Origin: Desulfobacula sp.
Lineage (GTDB): Bacteria; Desulfobacterota; Desulfobacteria; Desulfobacterales; Desulfobacteraceae
Assembly: GCA_027858355.1 (NCBI GenBank)
Contig: JAQICW010000069.1
Coordinates: forward strand, 1 to 8,022
Length of the DNA: 8,022 nt
Reading direction: 5' to 3'
Position numbers and translations under genes: made by a program. Within the stretch, counting starts at the first letter, position 1; the number at the start of each line of letters is the position of its first letter. Below are positions 1 to 6,136 of the stretch, one piece after another. The notes beneath the pieces are model-generated. The model was not told where the DNA came from, ran no database searches, and worked only from the letters and a program-made list of their open reading frames with translations.

Positions 1-2
1 TT

Positions 3-215
3 GCACCTGTTTGGGAACTTCGAAAAAAACTTATAATGCTAATGCTTAAAGAAGGAAAAACCCAGGAACAAGATGCCAAACTCATGGGTACACAAAAAAG
101 CAATATCTCCCGCCTTGAAAGCGGGGAAAAAGTTTCTTTTCCAACTCTTTCAACTATTTCAAAATATGCAAATGCCCTTGGCTATAAGATTAACTTGGAA
201 TTCGAACCTTTATAA
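3..215 (+). CDS. XRE/HigA-like helix-turn-helix protein, C-terminal part (5' end outside window)
   Basis: The frame is open from the left edge and ends in TAA, giving 70 visible residues. The stretch TQEQDAKLMGTQKSNISRLESG matches the helix-turn-helix of the XRE/Cro family (pattern TQ.ELA..LG.s...ISRlEsG). It is followed by a 'PTLSTISKYANALGYKINLEFEP' type tail in which a final helix and beta strand resemble HigA-type antitoxins of type II toxin-antitoxin pairs. Known for the family: such proteins bind their own operator and often neutralise a HigB/RelE-type toxin encoded just upstream. Here the upstream gene is outside the window, so an antitoxin role is inference and a plain transcriptional regulator is equally possible. 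An internal ATG at 36 could start a shorter protein, but the homologous-looking sequence (APVWELRKKL) continues upstream of it, so I treat the gene as 5'-truncated by the window. Confidence 0.72.
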   Translation, partial: APVWELRKKLIMLMLKEGKTQEQDAKLMGTQKSNISRLESGEKVSFPTLSTISKYANALGYKINLEFEPL

Positions 216-315
216 TGATTTATATTTTTTCTTCTTTTCTCAACCACAAGCTGAAAAAATAAGATCACCAGTATTCAGCAAATTGTCATCACCGCTTCAG
301 GGGTATTTCAGGAAT

Positions 316-349
316 GAAAAAGCCCGAAAAAACTGGTTTTCCGGGCTTT
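316..349 (-). terminator. Rho-independent terminator of ssrA
   Basis: Read on the minus strand, an 8-bp arm AAAGCCCG pairs with CGGGCTTT. The helix can extend inward through G.U and A-U pairs (GGAAAA with TTTTTT), and a U-rich run follows. It starts only about 5 nt past the CCA end of the tmRNA, so it is well placed to end that transcript. The arms also carry A/T runs on both sides, so weak activity toward the + strand (for the HTH gene) is possible. Confidence 0.8.
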
Positions 350-353
350 AAAA

Positions 354-711
354 TGGTGGAGGCGGCGGGAGTTGAACCCGCGTCCGAAAACGATCACCCT
401 AGGCTTCTACATACTTATCTCAAAATTTAAAATTAGTTGTTTTGTCTCCTTTGAGATGGATACAACACAATATAGCCTGAAAAGTTTAACCTTTAAGGTT
501 CAGACACCCTTAAAAGCTGTCTTGCAAAGAATGACGCCCTGACCTGAAATCTGCAAGAAGGATTTCAGCAGGACGGAAGCTGCTCTACGCAGCTACAGCG
601 TAATTATAATCGTCTGCGATTATGTTTATGCTCTGCCAATTTTACGAGCTGACAAAAGACTCGGTATGCTACCATAGACTTCAAAATCTCCGTCGAAGCC
701 ATTTCGCCCCC
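354..711 (-). ncRNA. ssrA: tmRNA (transfer-messenger RNA)
   Basis: This RNA enters ribosomes stalled on broken mRNAs, accepts the nascent chain as alanyl-tmRNA, and encodes a degradation tag. On the minus strand the 5' end is GGGGGCGAAATGGCTTCGACG, the conserved tRNA-like start. The 3' end carries the T arm (GCGGG, loop TTCAACT, CCCGC) and a genome-encoded CCA. The 7-bp acceptor stem pairs GGGGGCG with CGCCUCC and holds a G3.U70 wobble (positions 709 and 360), the identity element for alanyl-tRNA synthetase, with A73 as discriminator. An inner tag reading frame, a hairpin around its stop codon (AGCTGC/GCAGCT) and a 3' half consistent with the pseudoknot region complete the one-piece layout. 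The length of 358 nt is normal for a one-piece tmRNA. Its protein partner smpB lies directly upstream on the same strand. Confidence 0.97.
585..617 (-). other. tmRNA tag reading frame, ADDYNYAVAA then TAG
   Basis: From the resume codon GCA the frame reads ADDYNYAVAA and stops at TAG. Upstream of the resume codon lies ATAATC, close to the conserved UAGUC element that positions the ribosome in E. coli. The ending AVAA keeps the small hydrophobic C-terminus recognised by ClpXP/ClpAP-type proteases. An ALAA ending is the common alternative in other bacteria. The stop codon sits in the loop of the helix that follows, as in other one-piece tmRNAs. Confidence 0.93.
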
Positions 712-738
712 AAATTGTAAAAGATCAAGTGTTGCTAC

Positions 739-767
739 ATAATAGTTCTAAAAGATTAAAAAGTCAA
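739..767 (-). promoter_or_regulatory. Sigma70-type promoter of ssrA
   Basis: On the minus strand a TTGACT -35 box (762-767) and a TATTAT -10 box (739-744) are separated by exactly 17 nt. Initiation about 7 nt past the -10 box would leave a leader of roughly 20 nt before the mature 5' G at 711, consistent with removal by RNase P. This suggests ssrA is transcribed on its own, in addition to any read-through from smpB, after which I see no good terminator. Confidence 0.75.
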
Positions 768-812
768 TATCAGCAGAACCACAATGTTGACTGAACCTGT
801 GAATTGTTTTTT

Positions 813-1274
813 CTATGAATATTTTTTGCGTTCCCGGTCCAGATCCCGCTGGACATCTTTTTTCTTAATCGTTTCTCTTTTATCGTATAATTTTTTACCC
901 CTGCCCAGGCCGATCAATACTTTGATTTTATCATTTTTAAAATATATTTTCAGCGGAACCAGTGTATACCCTCTTTCTTTAATTTTACTCCAAAGTTTTC
1001 TGATTTCATATCCATGAAGTAAAAGCTTCCTGGTTCTATGGGTTTCGTGATTGGAATAATAGGCATATTTGTATGGTGAAATATGCAATTGTCTTAAAAA
1101 AATTTCACCATTTTTTATATCTGCATAGGAATCCTGGAAACTGACCTTTCCATCTCTGATGGATTTAACTTCCGATCCAGCCAGAACAATCCCTGCTTCA
1201 TATTCTGATTCAATCTGAAAATTGTGTCTGGCTTTTTTATTGGTGGCAATTAATTTAATATATTCTGAGGTCAT
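813..1274 (-). CDS. smpB: SsrA-binding protein SmpB
   Basis: SmpB binds the tRNA-like domain of tmRNA, stands in for the missing anticodon arm, and delivers alanyl-tmRNA to stalled ribosomes in the cytoplasm. The 153-residue product is full length for the family. It shows the expected motifs in order: the N-terminal ATNKKARHNF (10-19), EYEAGIVLAGSEVKSIRDGKVSFQDSYA (24-51), HISPY (64-68), TRKLLLH (81-87), and GLGRGKKLYDKRE (122-134), the last being the conserved GKK.DKR element. The tail rich in Lys and Arg is the part known to enter the empty mRNA channel. The start is supported by GAGGTG (1283-1288) 8 nt upstream. The ATG overlaps the ptsI stop as ATGA, implying translational coupling to ptsI. 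The tmRNA gene follows downstream on the same strand. Confidence 0.97.
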   Translation of the reverse strand: MTSEYIKLIATNKKARHNFQIESEYEAGIVLAGSEVKSIRDGKVSFQDSYADIKNGEIFLRQLHISPYKYAYYSNHETHRTRKLLLHGYEIRKLWSKIKERGYTLVPLKIYFKNDKIKVLIGLGRGKKLYDKRETIKKKDVQRDLDRERKKYS

Positions 1275-3046
1275 TGCTTATTCACCTCTTCACCAAAAGG
1301 AAGTATTCCTTTATATTCTTCCAAAATAAAATCAGAAATTTCTTGAACACAATTTAGATTCATTATTTTTTTCACACTATTTCTAGCTTTCTTAGTATCA
1401 AGATCTCGAATCATTCTTTTAACCACTGGAATGGAGACTGAATTCATGGAAAAATCCGTTAGGCCCATACCTACCAGAACAGGTATATTCATTGGATCTC
1501 CTGCCATTTCTCCACACATTACAAGACCAATCCCTTTTTTCTTTGCTGCATCACAGATCATTTCTATCATTTTTAACACTGCAGGATTCAGTGCCTGGTA
1601 CAGGTGGTCTACCATTCTGTTACTCCTGTCAATGGCCATGGAGTATTGAATCAGATCATTTGTTCCAATGCTGAAAAAATCCACATGGTCAGCAAGGTGT
1701 TCGGCAATCATTACTGCTGAAGGAACTTCAATCATAACTCCCAGGGGAATATCCTTATTAAAAATTTTATCTTCTTGTTCAAGTTCAAGGATGGCCTTAT
1801 TCATTATTTGTTTGACCTGAATAATTTCTTCAACACAGGAAATCATGGGAATCAGCATTTTTATATTCCCAAATGCCGCTGCTCTGAAAATAGCTTTTAA
1901 TTGTGTGATAAAAATATCTTCATTTTCAAGGCAGAACCTTACTGCTCGCAGCCCTAAAACAGGATTGGCCTCTTCAATAGTTGTCAGATATGGATTAACC
2001 TTATCTCCATTAATATCAAGTGTCCTGATAGTAACGCTTTGTGGATTCATTAACTCGACAAGCTCTTTGTATTTACATAAAAGCTCATCTTCAGTGGGGA
2101 ACCGTTTTAAATCAAGATATAAAAATTCTGTTCTGAACAGACCTATACCAATAGCACCATAATCTTTTGCTGCAACAACTTCTTCCACAAGTTCAATATT
2201 GGCCATGAGATTTAAGGAAATACCATCTTTTGTTATGGCAGGCAGATGGCTCTCTCTTTCTAAACCAGCTCTATATTCTTCAAATCTAACCATCCGCTCT
2301 TCGTACTCGAAGAGTGTATCTTCGTCAGGATTGATGATCAGTGTTCCAGAAGAACCATCAACAATTAAAATATCATCATTTTCAACACTGACAGTTGCAA
2401 GACCTAACCCAAGAACAGAAGGAATCCTTAATGCTTTTGCAATAATACTTGTATGGGAATCCTTTCCTCCACGGTCAGTGACAAAACCCTTTACCCGCTC
2501 AAGCTGTATCTGACTGGCATCAGCAGGTGATAAATCATGAGCTACAATGATGACGCGTTTATTTATATCTGAAATCTTAATATCCTGGGCTCCGACAAGG
2601 TATGACATGATTTTGTCTGATACCTGAACAATATCATTCGCCCTGGCCTGCAGATAGATATCATCAATCTGCTGGAAGATTGCTTTTACTTTTCTTGATA
2701 CTTTTCTCAATGCCCATTCAGCATTGATTTTGTCATTGGAAATGGTCTCAATGGTCTTGCCATACAGCATTTTATCCTTAAAGAGCACCATATGTGTCTC
2801 AAGAATATTTAAATTTTCCCCCAAATCTTTATCAAGGGAATCAATTACTTTGGCATGGTCATTTTTTGCTTTTGAAACTGCCTGTTTGAATCGGTCTATT
2901 TCTTTGGATACCTGTACATCACTAACGGGATACCTTTTAGTGATATTAACACCTTCTTTATCAACAATATAGGCTTTACCAATGCAAATACCGGGGGAAC
3001 CGCTGATCCCTTTGATAATTATCTGTTCTGACTTTGAAATATTCAT
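1271..3046 (-). CDS. ptsI: PTS Enzyme I (phosphoenolpyruvate-protein phosphotransferase)
   Basis: Enzyme I takes phosphate from phosphoenolpyruvate onto a histidine and passes it to HPr, the first step of the PTS phosphorelay in the cytoplasm. The 591 residues match the classical length, with no GAF domain as in PtsP. The N-terminal HPr-binding and phospho-histidine part runs to about 245. It contains TDRGGKDSHTSIIAKAL with the predicted phosphorylated His198. The PEP-binding barrel follows: GLFRTEFL (302-309, Arg305), RTLDINGDK (341-349), NPVLGLRAVR (361-370), GVMIEVPSAV (436-445), DFFSIGTNDLIQYSMAIDR (457-474) and MCGEMAGDP (510-518, catalytic Cys511). Two motif positions differ from the versions I know best: GGKDSH rather than GGRTSH, and DINGDK rather than DIGGDK. 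A GGAG site (3057-3060) precedes the ATG by 10 nt. ptsH ends 2 nt upstream, and the stop overlaps smpB. Confidence 0.96.
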   Translation of the reverse strand: MNISKSEQIIIKGISGSPGICIGKAYIVDKEGVNITKRYPVSDVQVSKEIDRFKQAVSKAKNDHAKVIDSLDKDLGENLNILETHMVLFKDKMLYGKTIETISNDKINAEWALRKVSRKVKAIFQQIDDIYLQARANDIVQVSDKIMSYLVGAQDIKISDINKRVIIVAHDLSPADASQIQLERVKGFVTDRGGKDSHTSIIAKALRIPSVLGLGLATVSVENDDILIVDGSSGTLIINPDEDTLFEYEERMVRFEEYRAGLERESHLPAITKDGISLNLMANIELVEEVVAAKDYGAIGIGLFRTEFLYLDLKRFPTEDELLCKYKELVELMNPQSVTIRTLDINGDKVNPYLTTIEEANPVLGLRAVRFCLENEDIFITQLKAIFRAAAFGNIKMLIPMISCVEEIIQVKQIMNKAILELEQEDKIFNKDIPLGVMIEVPSAVMIAEHLADHVDFFSIGTNDLIQYSMAIDRSNRMVDHLYQALNPAVLKMIEMICDAAKKKGIGLVMCGEMAGDPMNIPVLVGMGLTDFSMNSVSIPVVKRMIRDLDTKKARNSVKKIMNLNCVQEISDFILEEYKGILPFGEEVNKQ

Positions 3047-3048
3047 CT

Positions 3049-3312
3049 TTATATTTCTCCAAAGCCGGCTTCAAAAAAATCAAAAACCTGATCAAGAATT
3101 ATCATATCTTTCTGATTTTCAATTTCAATCACAATCTGAGTTCCTTTCACTGCACACAAAGTTAGTATGTCAATGACACTTGCTGCATCAACTTTTGTCG
3201 AATTTGCACAAAGCCATACATCAGAATGAGCCGAATCCACCATTTGTGCAATTTTGGCTGCAGGCCTTGCGTGCATCCCAAGCTCATTTTTAACGAATGT
3301 TCTTCGAGTCAT
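3049..3312 (-). CDS. ptsH: Phosphocarrier protein HPr
   Basis: HPr is the small carrier that receives phosphate from Enzyme I and passes it to EII or regulatory proteins. From the ATG at 3312 the product has 87 residues, typical for the family. ELGMHARPAAKIAQ carries the phosphorylated His14. KVDAASVIDILTL holds Ser45, aligned with the regulatory Ser46 of other HPr proteins, and KGTQIVIEI follows as the usual beta strand. A TTG at 3330 would add six residues (MKDRGL). I prefer the ATG because it puts His and Ser near their usual positions (15 and 46) and because AGAGGA lies just upstream of it. ptsI begins 2 nt after the stop, so the two genes are surely one operon. With no EII or HPr kinase in view, the pathway output cannot be told from here. 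Confidence 0.93.
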   Translation of the reverse strand: MTRRTFVKNELGMHARPAAKIAQMVDSAHSDVWLCANSTKVDAASVIDILTLCAVKGTQIVIEIENQKDMIILDQVFDFFEAGFGEI

Positions 3313-3315
3313 TAG

Positions 3316-3321
3316 TCCTCT
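3316..3321 (-). promoter_or_regulatory. Probable ribosome binding site deciding the ptsH start
   Basis: AGAGGA on the minus strand lies 3-4 nt before the ATG at 3312. The spacing is short, but no comparable purine-rich site stands at a better distance from the alternative TTG start at 3330, so this site favours the ATG. Confidence 0.5.
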
Positions 3322-3359
3322 GTCTTTCAATCTTAATTCTTTCTTAATAAATTTTTCTT

Positions 3360-3388
3360 TTTCTATCTCTTTCTCAAAAAAATGTCAA
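3360..3388 (-). promoter_or_regulatory. Predicted sigma70-type promoter of ptsH-ptsI-smpB
   Basis: A consensus TTGACA (3383-3388, minus strand) is followed after 17 nt by TAGAAA (3360-3365), which matches the -10 consensus at four of six positions. Transcription would begin about 40 nt upstream of the ptsH ATG. No other pair on this strand in the divergent region looked as good. Confidence 0.55.
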
Positions 3389-3533
3389 TGTAAGGGCGAG
3401 CTTATAATTGACGATTATATTTTTATATGATAGGCCTTTGGCGTACAGCTTTTAATAACACATATAAGCTTATTTTACCAGATTCTATCAATACAATAGG
3501 CATAACAATAAGAAAGTTATTGGAAAAATCAAC

Positions 3534-4205
3534 ATGGAAAAATATATAATCAACGGGAAATATCCCATTGATGATTTTAAAACGGGTGAGTCATGGCGGT
3601 TATTTAAAATCATGGGAGAATTTGTCGAAGGAATTGATGCGTTACACAATCTTGGCCCTGCAGTATCGATTTTCGGTTCTGCAAGAATGAATGCTGAGCA
3701 TCCATATTATCAAAAAGCTGAGAACCTTGCTGCCTTATTTGCCCAAAAAGGATATTCTGTTATTACGGGCGGGGGCGGCGGAAGTATGGAGGCTGCCAAT
3801 AAAGGGGCAGCAAGAGGAGGTGCTGAATCTGTGGGGCTTAACATCAAACTGCCATTTGAACAAAAACCAAACCCTTATGCGACCAAGCAAATCGAATTTA
3901 ATTATATTTTTGTACGAAAAGTTATGTTTTTAAAATATGCCCAGGCATATATTATAATGCCGGGAGGCTTTGGAACCCTTGATGAGTTGTTTGAAACAAT
4001 TACATTGATTCAGGCAAAACGTATTCGAAAAATGCCCATTATAATGGTGAACAAAGACTATTGGGATGGTTTGATCCTTTGGGTAAAAGATAAACTTTTA
4101 AAAGAAAAAATGATTTCTGAAAAAGACCTTGACCTGTTTCATCTTTTGGATGACCCGGAAGATATTGTTAGGGTCGTAGAAAAATTTTATATGAATAATT
4201 TATGA
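3534..4205 (+). CDS. LOG-family Rossmann-fold protein (TIGR00730-like putative nucleotide phosphoribohydrolase)
   Basis: The 223-residue product has the two signatures of the LOG/'lysine decarboxylase-like' family. TGGGGGSMEAANKGA (78-92) is the nucleotide-binding loop, and PGGFGTLDE (143-151) is the catalytic PGGxGTxxE motif with Glu151. FVRKVMF (126-132) supplies the conserved Arg-Lys, and SIFGSAR (45-51) is the first Rossmann strand. Known for the family: many members hydrolyse nucleoside 5'-monophosphates, including cytokinin ribotides, to a free base and ribose 5-phosphate. Older annotations as lysine decarboxylase are wrong for this motif set. The substrate here is unknown. About 40 residues precede the core. 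No in-frame start exists upstream before a TAA at 3465. The ribosome site is weak (GGA, 9 nt before the ATG). The stop overlaps the parE start as ATGA, indicating coupled translation with the topoisomerase IV genes. Confidence 0.9.
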   Translation: MEKYIINGKYPIDDFKTGESWRLFKIMGEFVEGIDALHNLGPAVSIFGSARMNAEHPYYQKAENLAALFAQKGYSVITGGGGGSMEAANKGAARGGAESVGLNIKLPFEQKPNPYATKQIEFNYIFVRKVMFLKYAQAYIIMPGGFGTLDELFETITLIQAKRIRKMPIIMVNKDYWDGLILWVKDKLLKEKMISEKDLDLFHLLDDPEDIVRVVEKFYMNNL

Positions 4206-6136
4206 AATTATTTGAACCAAACACCAAAACCTTGGCTCATACATACAATGCTGAATCAATTGAGGTCTTAAAAGGTCTGGACCCGGTCAAAAGAAGGCCC
4301 GGGATGTACACTGACACTTCAAGTCCTGATCATCTGGCATTTGAGGTAATTGACAATAGTGTGGATGAAGCAATTGCAGGGTATGCGACCCAGATTGATG
4401 TTGTATTAAAAAAGGATCAATCCATTATAGTATCTGATAACGGACGCGGAATGCCCGTGGATATCCATCCTGAAGAAAAAGTGTCCGGAGTGGAATTGAT
4501 CATGTCAAAACTTCATGCCGGCGCTAAATTTTCCAATAAAGACTATAGTTATTCAGGCGGTCTTCATGGTGTCGGTGTTTCTGTTGTCAATGCCTTGTCT
4601 TCCTGTTTGACAATCCGCATAAAAAGGGATGGGCAGGAATATGGCATTGGGTTTAAAAACGGAATCAAAACCCAAGATCTGGCAATTGTCAAAAAACTTG
4701 CCAGCAAAAAAACCGGGACATCTCTTCATTTTTATCCTGATATTTCATATTTTGAAAGGCCCTCATTTTCAAAAACAGCTTTAAAAACAGCACTGAAATC
4801 AAAGGCCATTCTTTGCAAGGGACTTGTTACTACCTTTTATGATGAAGAATCCAAAGAAAAAGACACCTGGAAATATGACAAGGGCCTGGATGATTATCTC
4901 AATGAAAATTTAAATGGAGAAAAATGTATTTTCTCCAGTCCTTTTGCAGGGGAGATTCATGGAGATGATATCAAAATCATATGGGCTGTTAACTGGACCA
5001 TAGAATCCGCTTCAAACCCTGAAGAAAGCTATGTTAACCTTATTCCCACACGATTGGGCGGAACCCATGTCAATGGTTTCAGATCCGGGCTTCTGGAATC
5101 TGTCAGGGAATTTTGCAAGTTCAGGAACCTTTTACCAAAAGGGTTATACCTCGCCCCTGAAGACATCTGGGACAATATCGGGTATATTCTTTCTGTCAAA
5201 CTTTCCGATGCCCAGTTTTCAGGGCAGACAAAAGAAAGGCTTTCCTCCCGTCATTGTGCAAATCTTGTAAATCTTCAAGTCAGAGATGCCTTCAGCTTGT
5301 GGCTGAATCAAAACATTGAGGAGGGTGAAAGTCTTGCTGCTTTTGCCATTGAGAATGCTAAAAATCGAGTAACAAAAGCCAAAAAAGTGATTAAAAAAAG
5401 GGCTTCTAATGGCAACATACTTCCTGCCAAATTGTCCGACTGCACAAGTATTGATCATGCAAGACGGGAATTATTTTTTGTGGAAGGAGATTCTGCCGGT
5501 GGTTCTGCAAAGCAGGCAAGAGACAGACGTTTTCAGGCTATTATGCCGTTACGTGGTAAAATATTAAATACATGGGATATTGAATCTTCTGCTATTATTG
5601 AATCCAGAGAAATCAGGGATATTTCCCAGGTTTTAGGTGTAACACCCGGATCCGATGACATTTCCAGACTCAGGTATAATAGGATATGTGTGCTGGCAGA
5701 TGCTGACTCTGACGGGCTGCATATTGCAACATTGATTTGCGCCTTGTTTTTAAAACATTTCCCCCAAATTGTAAAAAAAGGCCATGTCTATATTGCCATG
5801 CCGCCATTATACAGAATAGACGTGGGCAAAGAAGTTTTTTATGCATTGGATGATTCTGAAAAAAGCAATATTATAAAAAAAATAAACCGTCGTAAAAAAC
5901 ATGGTAAAATAAATATTCAAAGGTTTAAAGGTTTGGGTGAAATGAATCCGGCACAGCTCAAGGAGACAACCATTTCACCCGATTCCAGACGACTTGTCCA
6001 GTTATCTGTCAATGATGAATCTGAAGAATCTTTAAAAGAAGTCTATGAGATTATGGATATGCTCCTGGGGAAAAAAAGAGCCAGGGATAGAAAAATCTGG
6101 ATAGAATCAAATGGCAATATAAAAGAGATTGAGTAA
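4202..6136 (+). CDS. parE: DNA topoisomerase IV subunit B (ParE)
   Basis: ParE is the ATPase subunit of topoisomerase IV, which with ParC unlinks replicated chromosomes. The 644 residues show the GHKL ATP site: [11 protein letters not shown] (47-57, with catalytic Glu48 and Asn52), DNGRGMP (79-85) and [14 protein letters not shown] (119-132). The transducer has QTKERLSSR (342-350, Lys344 contacting ATP). The TOPRIM part has [13 protein letters not shown] (428-440), the metal-binding DADSDG (500-505) and [11 protein letters not shown] (573-583). I call ParE rather than GyrB because the wording of these blocks, such as the [13 protein letters not shown] stretch and the length near 630 residues, follows E. 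coli ParE, and because parC comes next. Relative to E. coli ParE the N-terminus is about 11 residues longer. The start overlaps the LOG stop (ATGA) and the stop overlaps the parC start (TAATG). No clear ribosome site precedes it, which suggests reinitiation after the LOG gene. Confidence 0.95.
   Translation: MKLFEPNTKTLAHTYNAESIEVLKGLDPVKRRPGMYTDTSSPDHLAFEVIDNSVDEAIAGYATQIDVVLKKDQSIIVSDNGRGMPVDIHPEEKVSGVELIMSKLHAGAKFSNKDYSYSGGLHGVGVSVVNALSSCLTIRIKRDGQEYGIGFKNGIKTQDLAIVKKLASKKTGTSLHFYPDISYFERPSFSKTALKTALKSKAILCKGLVTTFYDEESKEKDTWKYDKGLDDYLNENLNGEKCIFSSPFAGEIHGDDIKIIWAVNWTIESASNPEESYVNLIPTRLGGTHVNGFRSGLLESVREFCKFRNLLPKGLYLAPEDIWDNIGYILSVKLSDAQFSGQTKERLSSRHCANLVNLQVRDAFSLWLNQNIEEGESLAAFAIENAKNRVTKAKKVIKKRASNGNILPAKLSDCTSIDHARRELFFVEGDSAGGSAKQARDRRFQAIMPLRGKILNTWDIESSAIIESREIRDISQVLGVTPGSDDISRLRYNRICVLADADSDGLHIATLICALFLKHFPQIVKKGHVYIAMPPLYRIDVGKEVFYALDDSEKSNIIKKINRRKKHGKINIQRFKGLGEMNPAQLKETTISPDSRRLVQLSVNDESEESLKEVYEIMDMLLGKKRARDRKIWIESNGNIKEIE

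Larger units (their letters stand above)
3313..3533. other. Divergent intergenic region between ptsH and the LOG gene, with a palindrome
   Basis: These 221 nt separate two divergent operons. Besides the ptsH promoter they contain a perfect 10-bp palindrome, ATAAGCTTAT (3464-3473). On the + strand TATAAT (3403-3408), TTGACG (3408-3413), TATGAT (3426-3431) and TACAAT (3492-3497) all occur, but none pairs with a partner box at 16-18 nt, so I cannot name the LOG-operon promoter. The palindrome could be an operator, but short palindromes arise easily in AT-rich DNA. Confidence 0.4.

Noticed and set aside
73..351. 92-residue open frame on the + strand
   Set aside because: It is out of frame with the HTH gene over its first half and runs into the terminator hairpin. 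The product is rich in Phe and repeats (LFQLFQLFQ), with no protein-like domain.
771..812. Possible smpB terminator from ACAAT/ATTGT arms
   Set aside because: The pairing is only about five AT-rich base pairs across a long loop, and the T-run lies on the wrong strand for smpB.
784..1017. 77-residue open frame on the + strand
   Set aside because: It lies mostly antisense to smpB and reads like a shadow of the basic C-terminal tail of SmpB (RSRSRSR).
3313..3330. TTG start adding six residues to HPr
   Set aside because: The ATG at 3312 gives the usual HPr length and His position and has a purine-rich site directly upstream.
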